A DNA stretch of 64,000 nucleotides from Halosimplex rubrum (lineage in GTDB: Archaea; Halobacteriota; Halobacteria; Halobacteriales; Haloarculaceae). The notes under the pieces are model-generated. The model ran no database searches and had not been told where the DNA came from. It worked only from the letters and a program-made list of their open reading frames with translations. Each line of letters opens with the position of its first letter. The stretch's first letter is position 1. The translations under genes were made by a program, and so were the position numbers. The DNA is taken from NCBI RefSeq assembly GCF_013415885.1, contig NZ_CP058910.1, positions 3,100,001 through 3,164,000 on the forward strand, written 5' to 3'. Of the stretch, positions 41,830 to 48,998 are shown piece by piece.

Positions 41830-41896
41830 CGACTAACTGGCCACCAATGCAACACCAGAATCAGGATGAATCGGGCGAGAAAAATACAGCGGTGCG

Positions 41897-41928
41897 GCTG
41901 AATAAAGAAATCGTATTACCAACAACTG
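41897..41928 (-). repeat. Right terminal inverted repeat
   Basis: Inward reading starts CAGTTGTTG and ends TATTCAGC, pairing with the left end at 35460-35491 over 32 positions with 10 mismatches. It is followed by the TTAC target duplication. Confidence 0.8.
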
Positions 41929-42575
41929 TTACGGGCGGTCCCCGAGGACCGGTCGGCGATACGCTCCAGGTACGACCGGTCGACGCCGCCGCGGAGGCCT
42001 TTCCGGACGCGGGGTTCGAGGATGTCCGCCAGCTCCGCGGGGGCGTACGTCGAGAGCTGTAGGCCCGCGCCGGTCAGCCGGTGCTGGACGCGGTGGTCGT
42101 CGAGATCCTGGCGGAAGTGCTCGGGGTCGTGGACGATGGGCACCACCCCGACCCAGGACACGTCGGTCAGCCGCCGCAGGACATCCTCGTTGAGGTCGTC
42201 GGCTTCGTCGAGGACGACCACAGTCGGGTCGGTGACTCGCTCGCGCAGCGCGAGGCACACGTCTTCGAGCGGCTCCCGGTCGCCGGGGTCGCCGCCGAGC
42301 TGCCGCAGCGCCTCCCGGACGATCTCGGCGACCGTCTCGCCCATCGTCCGGATATGCGCCCAGTTGGCGTCGGTCTCGTCCTGCAGATCCGAGACGGTGT
42401 GGCGGACCAGTGCCGTCTTCCCGACGCCGTGGGGACCGTACAGCAGGACATCGTCGGGGCGCTCGCCGCGCAACGCCGGCTCGAACGCACGTGCGAGGGC
42501 GTTCTGCTCGGCGTCCCGATGGAGTAACCGATCGGGGACGTACTCGCCCTCGAAAACGTGCGGGTTACTGATCAC
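41929..42575 (-). pseudogene. orc1: N-terminal AAA+ part of provirus Orc1/Cdc6, interrupted by the transposon
   Basis: The likely start is GTG 42575 (VISNPHVFEGEYVPDRLLHR), preceded by a TTTTTGT box about 28 bp upstream. Walker A is GPHGVGKT (47-54), Walker B VVVLDEADDL (119-128), and the sensor region runs to SSGTAR, where the element cuts in. Readthrough adds only NSCW before a stop. Rejoined with 35047-35459 the protein would be about 351 aa, a normal Orc1/Cdc6. The provirus replication initiator is therefore broken unless another copy exists. Confidence 0.87.
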
Positions 42576-42600
42576 GTCTCCCGACTGACGGGAGATGGGT

Positions 42601-42720
42601 ACAAAAAGGTTCGATCCGTTTCCGGCAGGGTTGTGATATGTTTTTGTGGACCCATCACCCACCCTATTGAGTCAGTGACAAGAAACGGGTCCACCAACCC
42701 TTTCACCCACCCGGGGGATA
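42601..42720. other. Candidate provirus replication origin beside orc1
   Basis: Upstream of orc1, GTGGACCC (42646-42653) and GGGTCCAC (42687-42694) form an inverted pair around an AT-richer core. CACCCACCC blocks follow each arm (42657-42664 approximately and 42704-42712). Initiator genes commonly sit next to their origin. The repeats are not identical to the chromosomal haloarchaeal ORB as I remember it. Confidence 0.4.
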
Positions 42721-42733
42721 CGGCAGGCGTGCG

Positions 42734-43051
42734 ATGTCTCGGGGATACGAGTGGTTGGTCAAGTGGTACACAGCTGATTCAGTCTGGCGACGCGCCGTCG
42801 CGCTGGTTCTGAAGCTCGGAATCGAGGCAGGGACCGTCGCCATCGCGACGGCTATCGCTCCGGGTTTGTTCTGGATGCTCTCGCGCGCGAACTCAACACC
42901 CACCCTCGATGCAGGGGCTATCCTCGGCATTTGGGGGACAGCAATCGCGCTGGTGTTCAATCAAGCGTACTGTTTTTCGACGAGCGAACGGGATCGGTCG
43001 ATCACCGAGTCCGAGGACGACCAAGAAGCTCCAGCAAGTCGGACTCGGTGA
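42734..43051 (+). CDS. Two-span membrane protein of the provirus
   Basis: 105 aa. Two hydrophobic segments (ALVLKLGIEAGTVAIATAIA and LGIWGTAIALVFNQAYCF) and a charged C-terminus. It overlaps the convergent membrane-protein gene by 50 bp. Function unknown; holin-like or exclusion roles are possible. Confidence 0.5.
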   Translation: MSRGYEWLVKWYTADSVWRRAVALVLKLGIEAGTVAIATAIAPGLFWMLSRANSTPTLDAGAILGIWGTAIALVFNQAYCFSTSERDRSITESEDDQEAPASRTR

Positions 43052-43568
43052 GGAGCGTCCCGCGGAACCCTTCGGGCACCAGTGCGTCCTCTCCAAGAAG
43101 CCGGCCGCCGACCTCGACCACCACCATCGAGGGGGAGAGGTACCAGGCGTACTCCCCCAGCTTGATGTCGGCGGCAGGGACAGCCATCGCTACGATCACG
43201 GCGACCGTTTGCCCGGCAGAGGCGGCAAGCAAACCGGCAACGACCCCCAGCAACATGGCAACGTTCGCCTGGACGGTAAGCGCGGCGAGTAAGTACTTTC
43301 CGGACATGCCGGTCCCGGAGACATCACGCTGGTAGGGGTACCCCTCATTGAAGATCCGGCGCGCCATGAACATGCCCGCGTGGAGGCTTGCACCGGCGAT
43401 CCCAAGATAGAGATACATCGCGGCCTCGGCACCGACGCCCAGGCCGACGACGATCTGGATCGGGAGTGTCGTCAGGAACAATGTCGAGCCGGCGTCGGTG
43501 CTCCGCGTGACCGTCATGACGATCATTTCACCGACCCGTCGGGGGATGCCTGGCTGTTCGGTCGCCAC
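43002..43568 (-). CDS. Multi-span membrane protein of the provirus
   Basis: 188 aa with about four or five hydrophobic segments (LFLTTLPIQIVVGLGVGAEA, AMYLYLGIAGASLHAGMFMA, VAMLLGVVAGLLAASAGQTV and others) and a charged tail. Could act in superinfection exclusion; no family is recognised. Confidence 0.55.
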   Translation of the reverse strand: MATEQPGIPRRVGEMIVMTVTRSTDAGSTLFLTTLPIQIVVGLGVGAEAAMYLYLGIAGASLHAGMFMARRIFNEGYPYQRDVSGTGMSGKYLLAALTVQANVAMLLGVVAGLLAASAGQTVAVIVAMAVPAADIKLGEYAWYLSPSMVVVEVGGRLLGEDALVPEGFRGTLLTESDLLELLGRPRTR

Positions 43569-43620
43569 TATGTATCGTGTACGTGCCGCACCGCAAAAAG
43601 TACTTTCGCAGCCCCGTCGC

Positions 43621-43842
43621 TCAGTGCTGGCGCCAGTACCAGCGCGAGCGGGCGTGTTTCTGCGGGCAGTCCCAGCGGTGACAGATGTGGTCGGAGTTCC
43701 TCGCCGACCGCCAGCATGAGAGGCAAGTTACGACGCCGGTCGGCTCGCCCTTCTTGAACCCGTCGACGTGGACGGGCGACCGCGAGCGCATCAGCTGGAA
43801 GTGCGTATCGGGATCCGAGAACGACGCTCGGCGCTCACTCAC
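43621..43842 (-). CDS. Small zinc-finger protein of the provirus
   Basis: 73 aa. CLSCWRSARNSDHICHRWDC can coordinate zinc with Cys and His residues, followed by a basic tail (PQKHARSRWYWRQH). Last gene of the second small-gene operon. Possibly nucleic-acid binding. Confidence 0.55.
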   Translation of the reverse strand: MSERRASFSDPDTHFQLMRSRSPVHVDGFKKGEPTGVVTCLSCWRSARNSDHICHRWDCPQKHARSRWYWRQH

Positions 43843-43951
43843 TTGTGGTCACCTCCACCCACACGCCCTTGCGCGTCTGGACGACCAGCTCGGAGTCGCT
43901 CCGCGGGATCGGCACGCGAAAGAACTCGAAGGACATCGTGACCAGGCTCAT
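43835..43951 (-). CDS. 38-aa provirus protein
   Basis: ATG 43951 (MSLVTMSFEFFRVPI), beta-rich, ends WVEVTTSE. It overlaps both neighbours (8 bp and 4 bp) in a tight leftward operon, the main reason to accept it. Confidence 0.45.
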   Translation of the reverse strand: MSLVTMSFEFFRVPIPRSDSELVVQTRKGVWVEVTTSE

Positions 43952-44205
43952 CGGTCGGCCGCCTCCGGCCCCGTAATCGTCTCGGCCGCCCCCGCGGCCG
44001 TGATCACGTCGACCACGTCGGTCGCCCCGGTGCCGATCTCCAGCTCGGCGTCGGCGACGATCTCGCGGCCGACCGGCCGCCACTTGTCGCCGTCGTACTC
44101 CTCGTCGTGCATCGTCCACCCGCCGGCGTCGCGGCGCTCCAGACGGATCCGGCGTCTGTTCGATGCCTCGTTGGTGAACGCCAGCGTGATGCCCTCCTCA
44201 GGCAT
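43948..44205 (-). CDS. Provirus hypothetical protein
   Basis: 85 aa from ATG 44205 (MPEEGITLAF). RRRIRLERRDAGGWTMHDEE then acidic helical tail. Overlaps the upstream gene by 8 bp. No function recognised. Confidence 0.5.
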   Translation of the reverse strand: MPEEGITLAFTNEASNRRRIRLERRDAGGWTMHDEEYDGDKWRPVGREIVADAELEIGTGATDVVDVITAAGAAETITGPEAADR

Positions 44206-44620
44206 CGTCGTCCTCCTCGCTGTGGAGCCGTGCGACCCGCTCCAGCCGAGACCGCGGGTAGGCGTAGGTCTGCAGGCGGCCGACATCGACGGTCGTCCGC
44301 TGCGGGAACACGGCCTCGACGACGTGGTCGTCGGCGGGGAACTCGGGGTTGACGTCGGCGACGGTCAGGTCGTCGTCGACCGCGACCTCGTCGGCGCGCT
44401 CGGCCGGCGTGCCGACGACGAGCATCGTCGCGGCCTCGTCGGGGTCGTCCTCCTGACGGTCCTGGACGTGGTCTCCGACGTGGAGCTGCGGAAGGTCGTC
44501 GGTATCGCCAGCCTCGTTGTTACCGCCATCCGGGAGCTCGATCCCCGGCGGGAGTCCCGGACCAGGGTCGGGTTGCGGTTTCTCGTCGGGTTGGCGGTCT
44601 TCCCACGGGGGTCGCGTCAT
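44198..44620 (-). CDS. Provirus hypothetical protein
   Basis: 140 aa from ATG 44620 (MTRPPWEDRQPDEKPQ). Pro/Asp-rich N-terminus, then VGDHVQDRQ and TMLVVGTPAERADEVAVDDD, a beta-rich small domain ending TYAYPRSRLERV. 4-bp overlap with the 45-aa gene upstream. Function unknown. Confidence 0.5.
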   Translation of the reverse strand: MTRPPWEDRQPDEKPQPDPGPGLPPGIELPDGGNNEAGDTDDLPQLHVGDHVQDRQEDDPDEAATMLVVGTPAERADEVAVDDDLTVADVNPEFPADDHVVEAVFPQRTTVDVGRLQTYAYPRSRLERVARLHSEEDDDA

Positions 44621-44754
44621 CGCGCGCCCCTCCCGTCGTCCGCCCGGGACCCGCCGCGCAGGTAGTCGAACGCGTCGACGCCGTCGGGGCCGTGGGACTG
44701 GACGACCAGCCCCTCCCAGATGCGCTGCTCGTCGGTGTCGGACCACTTACTCAT
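44617..44754 (-). CDS. 45-aa provirus protein
   Basis: ATG 44754, TGA 44617-44619. MSKWSDTDEQRIWEGLVVQS then a charged tail. Exact overlaps with both neighbours support translation. Function unknown. Confidence 0.5.
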   Translation of the reverse strand: MSKWSDTDEQRIWEGLVVQSHGPDGVDAFDYLRGGSRADDGRGAR

Positions 44755-45125
44755 CACGCATCACGCTCCAGAGTCGGGAGGTCGCGACCGCCACACTCGG
44801 GACAGCACCCGTCGACGGTCAGCCAGTCACCGGTGAACCCACAGTCCCGGCAGTCCCAGACGAACTCGTCGGTCGCCTGTACACCTGGCGCCCCGTCGGA
44901 CACCTCAGCCGCTTCGAGGACCTCCTCGATGTCGTCGAGGATGTCGTCGATACGCTGGCGGCAACGCTCGTCGCGCTCCAGCTCGGACTCCGCCCGGCCG
45001 GCAGCCTGGGCGTACTTCCCATCTTCGACGAGCGCGGCGACGTCTTGGTGGCCGCTCGCGATCGAGTCGAGTTTACTCCGGGCGCTGTCCAGCCGGCCGA
45101 GCGCGCGGGCGGTGGAGAGCTGCAT
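44754..45125 (-). CDS. Coiled-coil protein with C-terminal zinc ribbon
   Basis: 123 aa from ATG 45125 (MQLSTARALGRLDSARSKLD). A helix with heptads (AAGRAESELERDERCRQRID) leads to WDCRDCGFTGDWLTVDGCCP, a zinc ribbon with pairs CRDC and CPECG. It may bind DNA or RNA. Overlaps both neighbours by 1 bp. Confidence 0.55.
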   Translation of the reverse strand: MQLSTARALGRLDSARSKLDSIASGHQDVAALVEDGKYAQAAGRAESELERDERCRQRIDDILDDIEEVLEAAEVSDGAPGVQATDEFVWDCRDCGFTGDWLTVDGCCPECGGRDLPTLERDA

Positions 45126-45457
45126 CAGTCCGCCGCCTCCGTAGCGGCCTGCTGGCACTGGATGTCCGCGGCGCGGGCCCGGGCGGCCTGGTGTCGCTGC
45201 ATCGAGTCCAGCGAGTCGGTGTTGGTCCACCACTGGTCGATCCAGCCGCACTTGCTGGCGACGTAGTCGATCCAGTTGACGACGCGGTGCTGGGCCAGGT
45301 CTTCGACGTGGTCGACCTCGCCGTCGACCGTGACGATGATCCGGGCGCGGACGCGGTCGAACTGGTGGGCGCGGCCCTTGGCGTCGTAGCCGAAGACGCC
45401 GGCGCGGCTGATCTGTGCCTCGGTAACTTCTTGGGTGTCGGATTCGTGTTCGCTCAT
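45125..45457 (-). CDS. First gene of the second provirus operon
   Basis: 110 aa from ATG 45457 (MSEHESDTQEVTEAQ). FGYDAKGRAHQFDRVRARII and VNWIDYVASKCGWIDQWW are notable; the C-terminus is helical. A GATATA box on the minus strand near 45540 could drive the operon with a leader of some 50 nt. Function unknown. Confidence 0.5.
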   Translation of the reverse strand: MSEHESDTQEVTEAQISRAGVFGYDAKGRAHQFDRVRARIIVTVDGEVDHVEDLAQHRVVNWIDYVASKCGWIDQWWTNTDSLDSMQRHQAARARAADIQCQQAATEAAD

Positions 45458-45569
45458 GCTTCCTCGTAGGGAAGCGCGGTCGGGCGTGTTGTCGCACGCC
45501 CCGGCCAACTTCTGACCGGCGTCCCGCGCTTCTTACCAGTATATCTATTCGCCACCCACTTATAGTTAA

Positions 45570-45590
45570 CGTATCGTAGTCTACTATACG
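45570..45590. promoter_or_regulatory. 21-bp palindrome in the divergent promoter before the 170-aa regulator
   Basis: CGTATCGTAGTCTACTATACG is an inverted repeat with mismatches only at two symmetric positions and the centre. It lies about 48 bp before the regulator ATG at 45639, between divergent genes, in an AT-richer island. Likely operator of the winged-helix regulator. Confidence 0.5.
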
Positions 45591-45638
45591 GTGCAACGTA
45601 CCCAAAGCTACATTACGTATCCGACACACTGTTAGTAC

Positions 45639-46151
45639 ATGGCGGTGCAACCAACGGGCGTGCTCACGCCCGACGAACTGAACGACACGGACGGCCGCGT
45701 CCTCGACGTGCTCCACGACGGCCGAGTTACGCCGCAGTACGTGGCCGGCGAACTGGATGTCTCACGGACGTACGCGAGCGAGCGCCTCAAGCGGCTGGTC
45801 GAACACAACCACGTCCGCAAGCTGGCGTCGGGGTTGTACGAACTCGCCGACGACCCGCGCGAGGAGGACAGCGCTGCCGCTGACGAGTCCGACCTCCGCG
45901 CCCGGCTGCAGGACGCGCTCGAAGCCCGGGACGACGCCCAGGCCCGGGCCGACCGGCTGGCCGACCGCGTCGCCGACCTCGAAGCACAGCTCGACGACGC
46001 TCGGGGCGGACAGGACACCGACACGGGCACGGTCGCCGAGGCCGCCGACGCACTCGCGCGTGGGCTGAATCGACTCCCTGACGACGCCCCGGGGCGGACG
46101 TCCCTGGAAGACGCGCGGGCGCTGCTGGAGGGGGCGGTCGGCGATGATTAG
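45639..46151 (+). CDS. Winged-helix regulator with coiled-coil dimerisation domain
   Basis: 170 aa. LNDTDGRVLDVLHDGRVTPQ and ELDVSRTYASERLKRLVEHN form a winged helix like that of the PhiH1 group. The centre (LRARLQDALEARDDAQARAD) is a coiled coil and the C-terminus a short acidic helix bundle. Divergent from the second leftward operon over a palindrome. Probably controls lysis-lysogeny or late genes. Confidence 0.72.
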   Translation: MAVQPTGVLTPDELNDTDGRVLDVLHDGRVTPQYVAGELDVSRTYASERLKRLVEHNHVRKLASGLYELADDPREEDSAAADESDLRARLQDALEARDDAQARADRLADRVADLEAQLDDARGGQDTDTGTVAEAADALARGLNRLPDDAPGRTSLEDARALLEGAVGDD

Positions 46152-46266
46152 TTGGCAGCCCCGATCCGCCCGGAACAACCGGCCGATGAACTGGCCAGAC
46201 GAGGATGAAGACCTGCCGACGATGGAGGACTACCTCGAAGCCACGGAGGGCGACGATGAAGCGTGA
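46144..46266 (+). CDS. 40-aa provirus protein
   Basis: ATG 46144 overlaps the regulator stop; TGA 46264-46266 overlaps the next gene. MISWQPRSARNNRPMNWPDE then acidic. Met15 is an alternative start. Translational coupling supports it; function unknown. Confidence 0.45.
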   Translation: MISWQPRSARNNRPMNWPDEDEDLPTMEDYLEATEGDDEA

Positions 46267-46471
46267 CCGCCAGGACTTCAAGCGCGATCTCCCGGCGCCG
46301 CCGACGCGCTCGCAGGACAACTACGCGTCGGCGCTGGCCGAGGTCTACCGCACGCTCGACGAGGCCGAGCTGGTCGCGCCCGGCGCCGACGAACGCGAGT
46401 GGGTCGGCGAGATCCGCGAGCAGGTGCGCGGCGAGTTGATCCACGTCATCGAGGACGAGGATGGAGAGTGA
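46256..46471 (+). CDS. 71-aa provirus protein
   Basis: ATG 46256 (MKRDRQDFKRDLPAPPTRSQ), basic start, then helices YASALAEVYRTLDEAELV and WVGEIREQVRGELIHVIEDE. Last rightward gene before the convergent late operon. Function unknown. Confidence 0.5.
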   Translation: MKRDRQDFKRDLPAPPTRSQDNYASALAEVYRTLDEAELVAPGADEREWVGEIREQVRGELIHVIEDEDGE

Positions 46472-46520
46472 GGACCTCCCACCCGTCCTCACGTTCGAGT
46501 GGGCGCGGTAGCGAAATGAG

Positions 46521-46547
46521 GGACGTGCCCTGAAAACAGGCACGTCC
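46521..46547. terminator. Strong hairpin between convergent operons
   Basis: GGACGTGCCCTG and CAGGCACGTCC pair around an AAAA loop with one bulged C. It lies in the 232-bp gap between the rightward regulator operon and the end of the leftward late operon. Termination for either side is the natural reading. Confidence 0.5.
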
Positions 46548-46555
46548 ACGTCAAC

Positions 46556-46575
46556 GGGTGGGTTGGGTGGGTGGG
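46556..46575 (+). other. G-quadruplex-forming sequence
   Basis: GGGTGGGTTGGGTGGGTGGG has five G3 tracts with loops of 1-2 nt, an ideal quadruplex motif, 9 bp after the hairpin. In late-operon RNA it would be C-rich; in the rightward transcript G-rich. Confidence 0.6.
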
Positions 46576-46703
46576 AATGGTGTCTGCAACGAAGTGGATG
46601 GCTTCGTTAGCCCGTGTGTGCGGGCCACTTTCCAGTTCTGTGTGGAGTGGTATAATAATTCGCCCAATTTGTTTAGGTGGCCATCGGAACGTGCATGAAC
46701 TGG

Positions 46704-48698
46704 TCAGACGGTCATGTTGAGTCGTGGAGCGATCTCGATGTTCCAATCGTAGATGCGGAGGGTCTGAGCGGTTGCTGACTTTGTTCGCGCCTCGGCGTTG
46801 AACAGATAGAGGTGACTCTGAGCGTCCGCTGATGTGGTTGAGTTATCCAGCGGCGGCACGTGCTCGTCGCACATCCACGCCCCGTTTTCGGTGTTGTGGT
46901 CGACCGATGCGGAGATGCGGTCCAGCGAGCGCGTCATCCGGATCTGATAGTGAGTCGGTCCACCCGTCGGATTGGGTAGCGTCGCAGCTCCCGTCTGGAA
47001 GTCAGTCCCGTCAGAGGCCCAGAGGTTCGTGTTGCCGCTATTGAAGTAGAGGCCGACGAAGGTCTGGCCGCCAGCAGCAGTGAATCCTCGTCCGATGTGG
47101 CCCGCGAAATCAGTCATGTTGTCGATCTCGCAGACGACATTGAGCACCATGTCCGCCCAGTCTACTCCCTCGGCGTTGGTGAGCGGCGCCGCCGACCGCT
47201 GCATCATCATAGCCGCTTTGTTGCCCGACGCGGAGTTGTCGACATCGAGCTGGTAGTGGGGGCGCCCCGTCTGCTGGATCGTCACAGCGCTGTTGGACCC
47301 GACCTCAGTGGTCTGGTAGCCATCCAGCGACGTGATCGCGTCCTGGTATCCCCAACTCAGCGACTCCCACGTCTCCTCGACGGTCGGCTCGATACCGCCG
47401 TTTGACTGCCAATCCGTCCGATAATCGGTATCATCGCCCGCGTAGGACTGCTGCATCCACCAGTGTCCGTCCTGGTAGATGTGCAGTTTGCCGTACGGCG
47501 TGACAGACCCATCGAAGTCGGTGCCGGTAATCCCGACACCATGCGGGAAATGCTGGTAGAAATACGGCGTCTGCCCCCACCGCTGTACCAACGAGTGATC
47601 GAACGACGGCGAGCGTCCGAAGTTACTCAGATGGTGGCTGTGGCCGAACGTAACCAATTCGATGTTGTCGTGCTGGTCGATGAGATGCCCGTATTTCGCC
47701 TGGTCGTAGAGTCCGATGTTGTCGTACCCGCTGTGCGTGCCTGGTGGGATCGGGGTGTGGGTAAAGACGTAGACGGGTTTGTTGGTACTCTCCAGCTCGT
47801 TTTTGAACCAGTCGAACTGCCCCGATGGGACGCTCGAGTCGAGGTTGGCTTCGGACCCGTCGTTGAACCCCGTGTTCAGGACGATGATCTTTCCGTGGTG
47901 TTTGTCGATACTGTAGTAGGTGTCCGAATCCTCGCTGATGCCCCACGGACCGTATGACCACTGGTAGTCCCACGTCCCCGCGTTGGCGAACTCGTGGTTG
48001 CCCCAGACCATGTGGTAGGGGATCGAGTCGTTGAGTTGGCCCTCCAGGTAGTCCCTGAAGTCGGTGATGCGCTGCTGAGAGTTGCTTTGGCTGCTGTTGT
48101 CTTCGGTCGTGATGTCCCCACCCAGAATCACCAGATCGGCACCGCCGTCACCCCACGAATTCATGTCCGCTGCGAACTCGTCGATTTTCGCCTCGAGGGC
48201 GGTCTGGGAGACAAACGAGTTATTGCTGGAGTTGCCCCAGTGAGAGTCGGTCCAATACCCAACTTTCAGCGGCTTCGTGTTGAGTTGCTCTGCACTGATC
48301 GACGGGTCAGAGTTCTGCTCGGCGACCGCGCCCGCGCCGGCGTCGACGATCGCGATGAGTAGCGACGGCGTCGACGGTTCCGAGCCGTCCGCGTCGATGT
48401 GGTAGTTGAGCGACTCATCCACATCCGACGCACCGGCGTCGAACGTCAAGAACACGTGGTTCGTGCCCGACGAGTCCTGCAGTGGGAGGCCCGCGCGCGG
48501 GTCAGGGAATACATCCCACGCCCGATCGGCATCACGAACGACCGCATGGCCGCTGCCGATGTCGATCGTCCCATCGCCGTTGGGCGTGACGGACATGCCT
48601 CGCTCAACGTAGTCGGTCTGGTTGGACTTGGCCGCTCGCTGGGCCAGGTTCTGTTCGCTCAGCTGGTCGCCGTCGTTGAAGAGTACCTTATCACTCAT
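46704..48698 (-). CDS. Tail fibre protein with calcineurin-like metallophosphoesterase domain
   Basis: 664 aa. The first 130 residues resemble a virion attachment domain (NDGDQLSEQNLAQRAAKSNQ). A complete metallophosphoesterase set follows: D151 and H153 in YWTDSHWG, D195 in LGGDITTED, N234-H235 in VWGNHEF, H314 in FTHTP and H353/H355 in FGHSHH. The C-terminal 200 residues are a beta-rich lectin-like domain (WSYLYLFN-type strands, TRSLDRISASVD). It is probably the receptor-binding protein, cleaving phosphate esters on the host surface or in its glycans. Last gene of the late operon; lower GC than neighbours suggests exchange. Confidence 0.75.
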   Translation of the reverse strand: MSDKVLFNDGDQLSEQNLAQRAAKSNQTDYVERGMSVTPNGDGTIDIGSGHAVVRDADRAWDVFPDPRAGLPLQDSSGTNHVFLTFDAGASDVDESLNYHIDADGSEPSTPSLLIAIVDAGAGAVAEQNSDPSISAEQLNTKPLKVGYWTDSHWGNSSNNSFVSQTALEAKIDEFAADMNSWGDGGADLVILGGDITTEDNSSQSNSQQRITDFRDYLEGQLNDSIPYHMVWGNHEFANAGTWDYQWSYGPWGISEDSDTYYSIDKHHGKIIVLNTGFNDGSEANLDSSVPSGQFDWFKNELESTNKPVYVFTHTPIPPGTHSGYDNIGLYDQAKYGHLIDQHDNIELVTFGHSHHLSNFGRSPSFDHSLVQRWGQTPYFYQHFPHGVGITGTDFDGSVTPYGKLHIYQDGHWWMQQSYAGDDTDYRTDWQSNGGIEPTVEETWESLSWGYQDAITSLDGYQTTEVGSNSAVTIQQTGRPHYQLDVDNSASGNKAAMMMQRSAAPLTNAEGVDWADMVLNVVCEIDNMTDFAGHIGRGFTAAGGQTFVGLYFNSGNTNLWASDGTDFQTGAATLPNPTGGPTHYQIRMTRSLDRISASVDHNTENGAWMCDEHVPPLDNSTTSADAQSHLYLFNAEARTKSATAQTLRIYDWNIEIAPRLNMTV

Positions 48699-48912
48699 TG
48701 GTTGTCACGAGTGTCTGCGTGCTAACTGTGGCTGACCCGACTACCATCGACTCGGATTCGTCATCAACCGCCGTCTCCGCACCGTCTGTTGCGGTGTCGG
48801 GTGTCGGTGCTGTGGTTGGAGGGGGTCCCGTTGCCGTCTCCTGGCCGAAAAGACCGCTGCAACCCGGGAGCGTCGCAGCGATAAGAACTAAAACATCCCG
48901 TCGTCGGGGCAT
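48691..48912 (-). CDS. Small virus-encoded lipoprotein
   Basis: 73 aa from ATG 48912. MPRRRDVLVLIAATLPGCSG is a signal peptide with an Arg-rich start and the lipobox LPGC, so the protein should be lipid-anchored outside the membrane. The mature part is Thr/Pro/Asp-rich. It overlaps the fibre gene start by 8 bp. Phage lipoproteins often block superinfection; that role is inference. Confidence 0.65.
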   Translation of the reverse strand: MPRRRDVLVLIAATLPGCSGLFGQETATGPPPTTAPTPDTATDGAETAVDDESESMVVGSATVSTQTLVTTNE

Positions 48913-48998
48913 ACCGACTGATTGCCATCGGCCGATAAATACTTGGTGACCAGCAATCGGCCGCTCGCCCCGCCGTGTGGGGGTCACTGCTGGCCTGG

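Larger units (their letters stand above)
35460..41928. mobile_element. 6,469-bp transposon carrying transposase, toxin-antitoxin and HRAMP-like cas7/cas5 module
   Basis: The ends are inverted repeats of about 32 bp (22 of 32 positions identical). TTAC at 35456-35459 is repeated at 41929-41932 directly outside the ends. Deleting 35460-41928 plus one TTAC joins the two orc1 pieces in frame as SSGTAR-KAIQTL. This shows that the whole segment entered as one unit. Contents from the left: transposase, RelE-like toxin, RHH antitoxin and a small gene on the minus strand, then six genes on the plus strand encoding a derived class 1 Cas complex. Confidence 0.88.

Noticed and set aside
41847-42062. A plus-strand frame starting MQHQNQDESGEKN that crosses the right end of the transposon
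   Set aside because: It spans the insertion junction and reads antisense into orc1; no conserved pattern.
42576-42662. Upstream ATG at 42662 as orc1 start
   Set aside because: The 29 extra residues (MGDGSTKTYHNPAG...) are unlike Orc1 N-termini and run through the probable promoter; GTG 42575 fits the family start and the TATA spacing.
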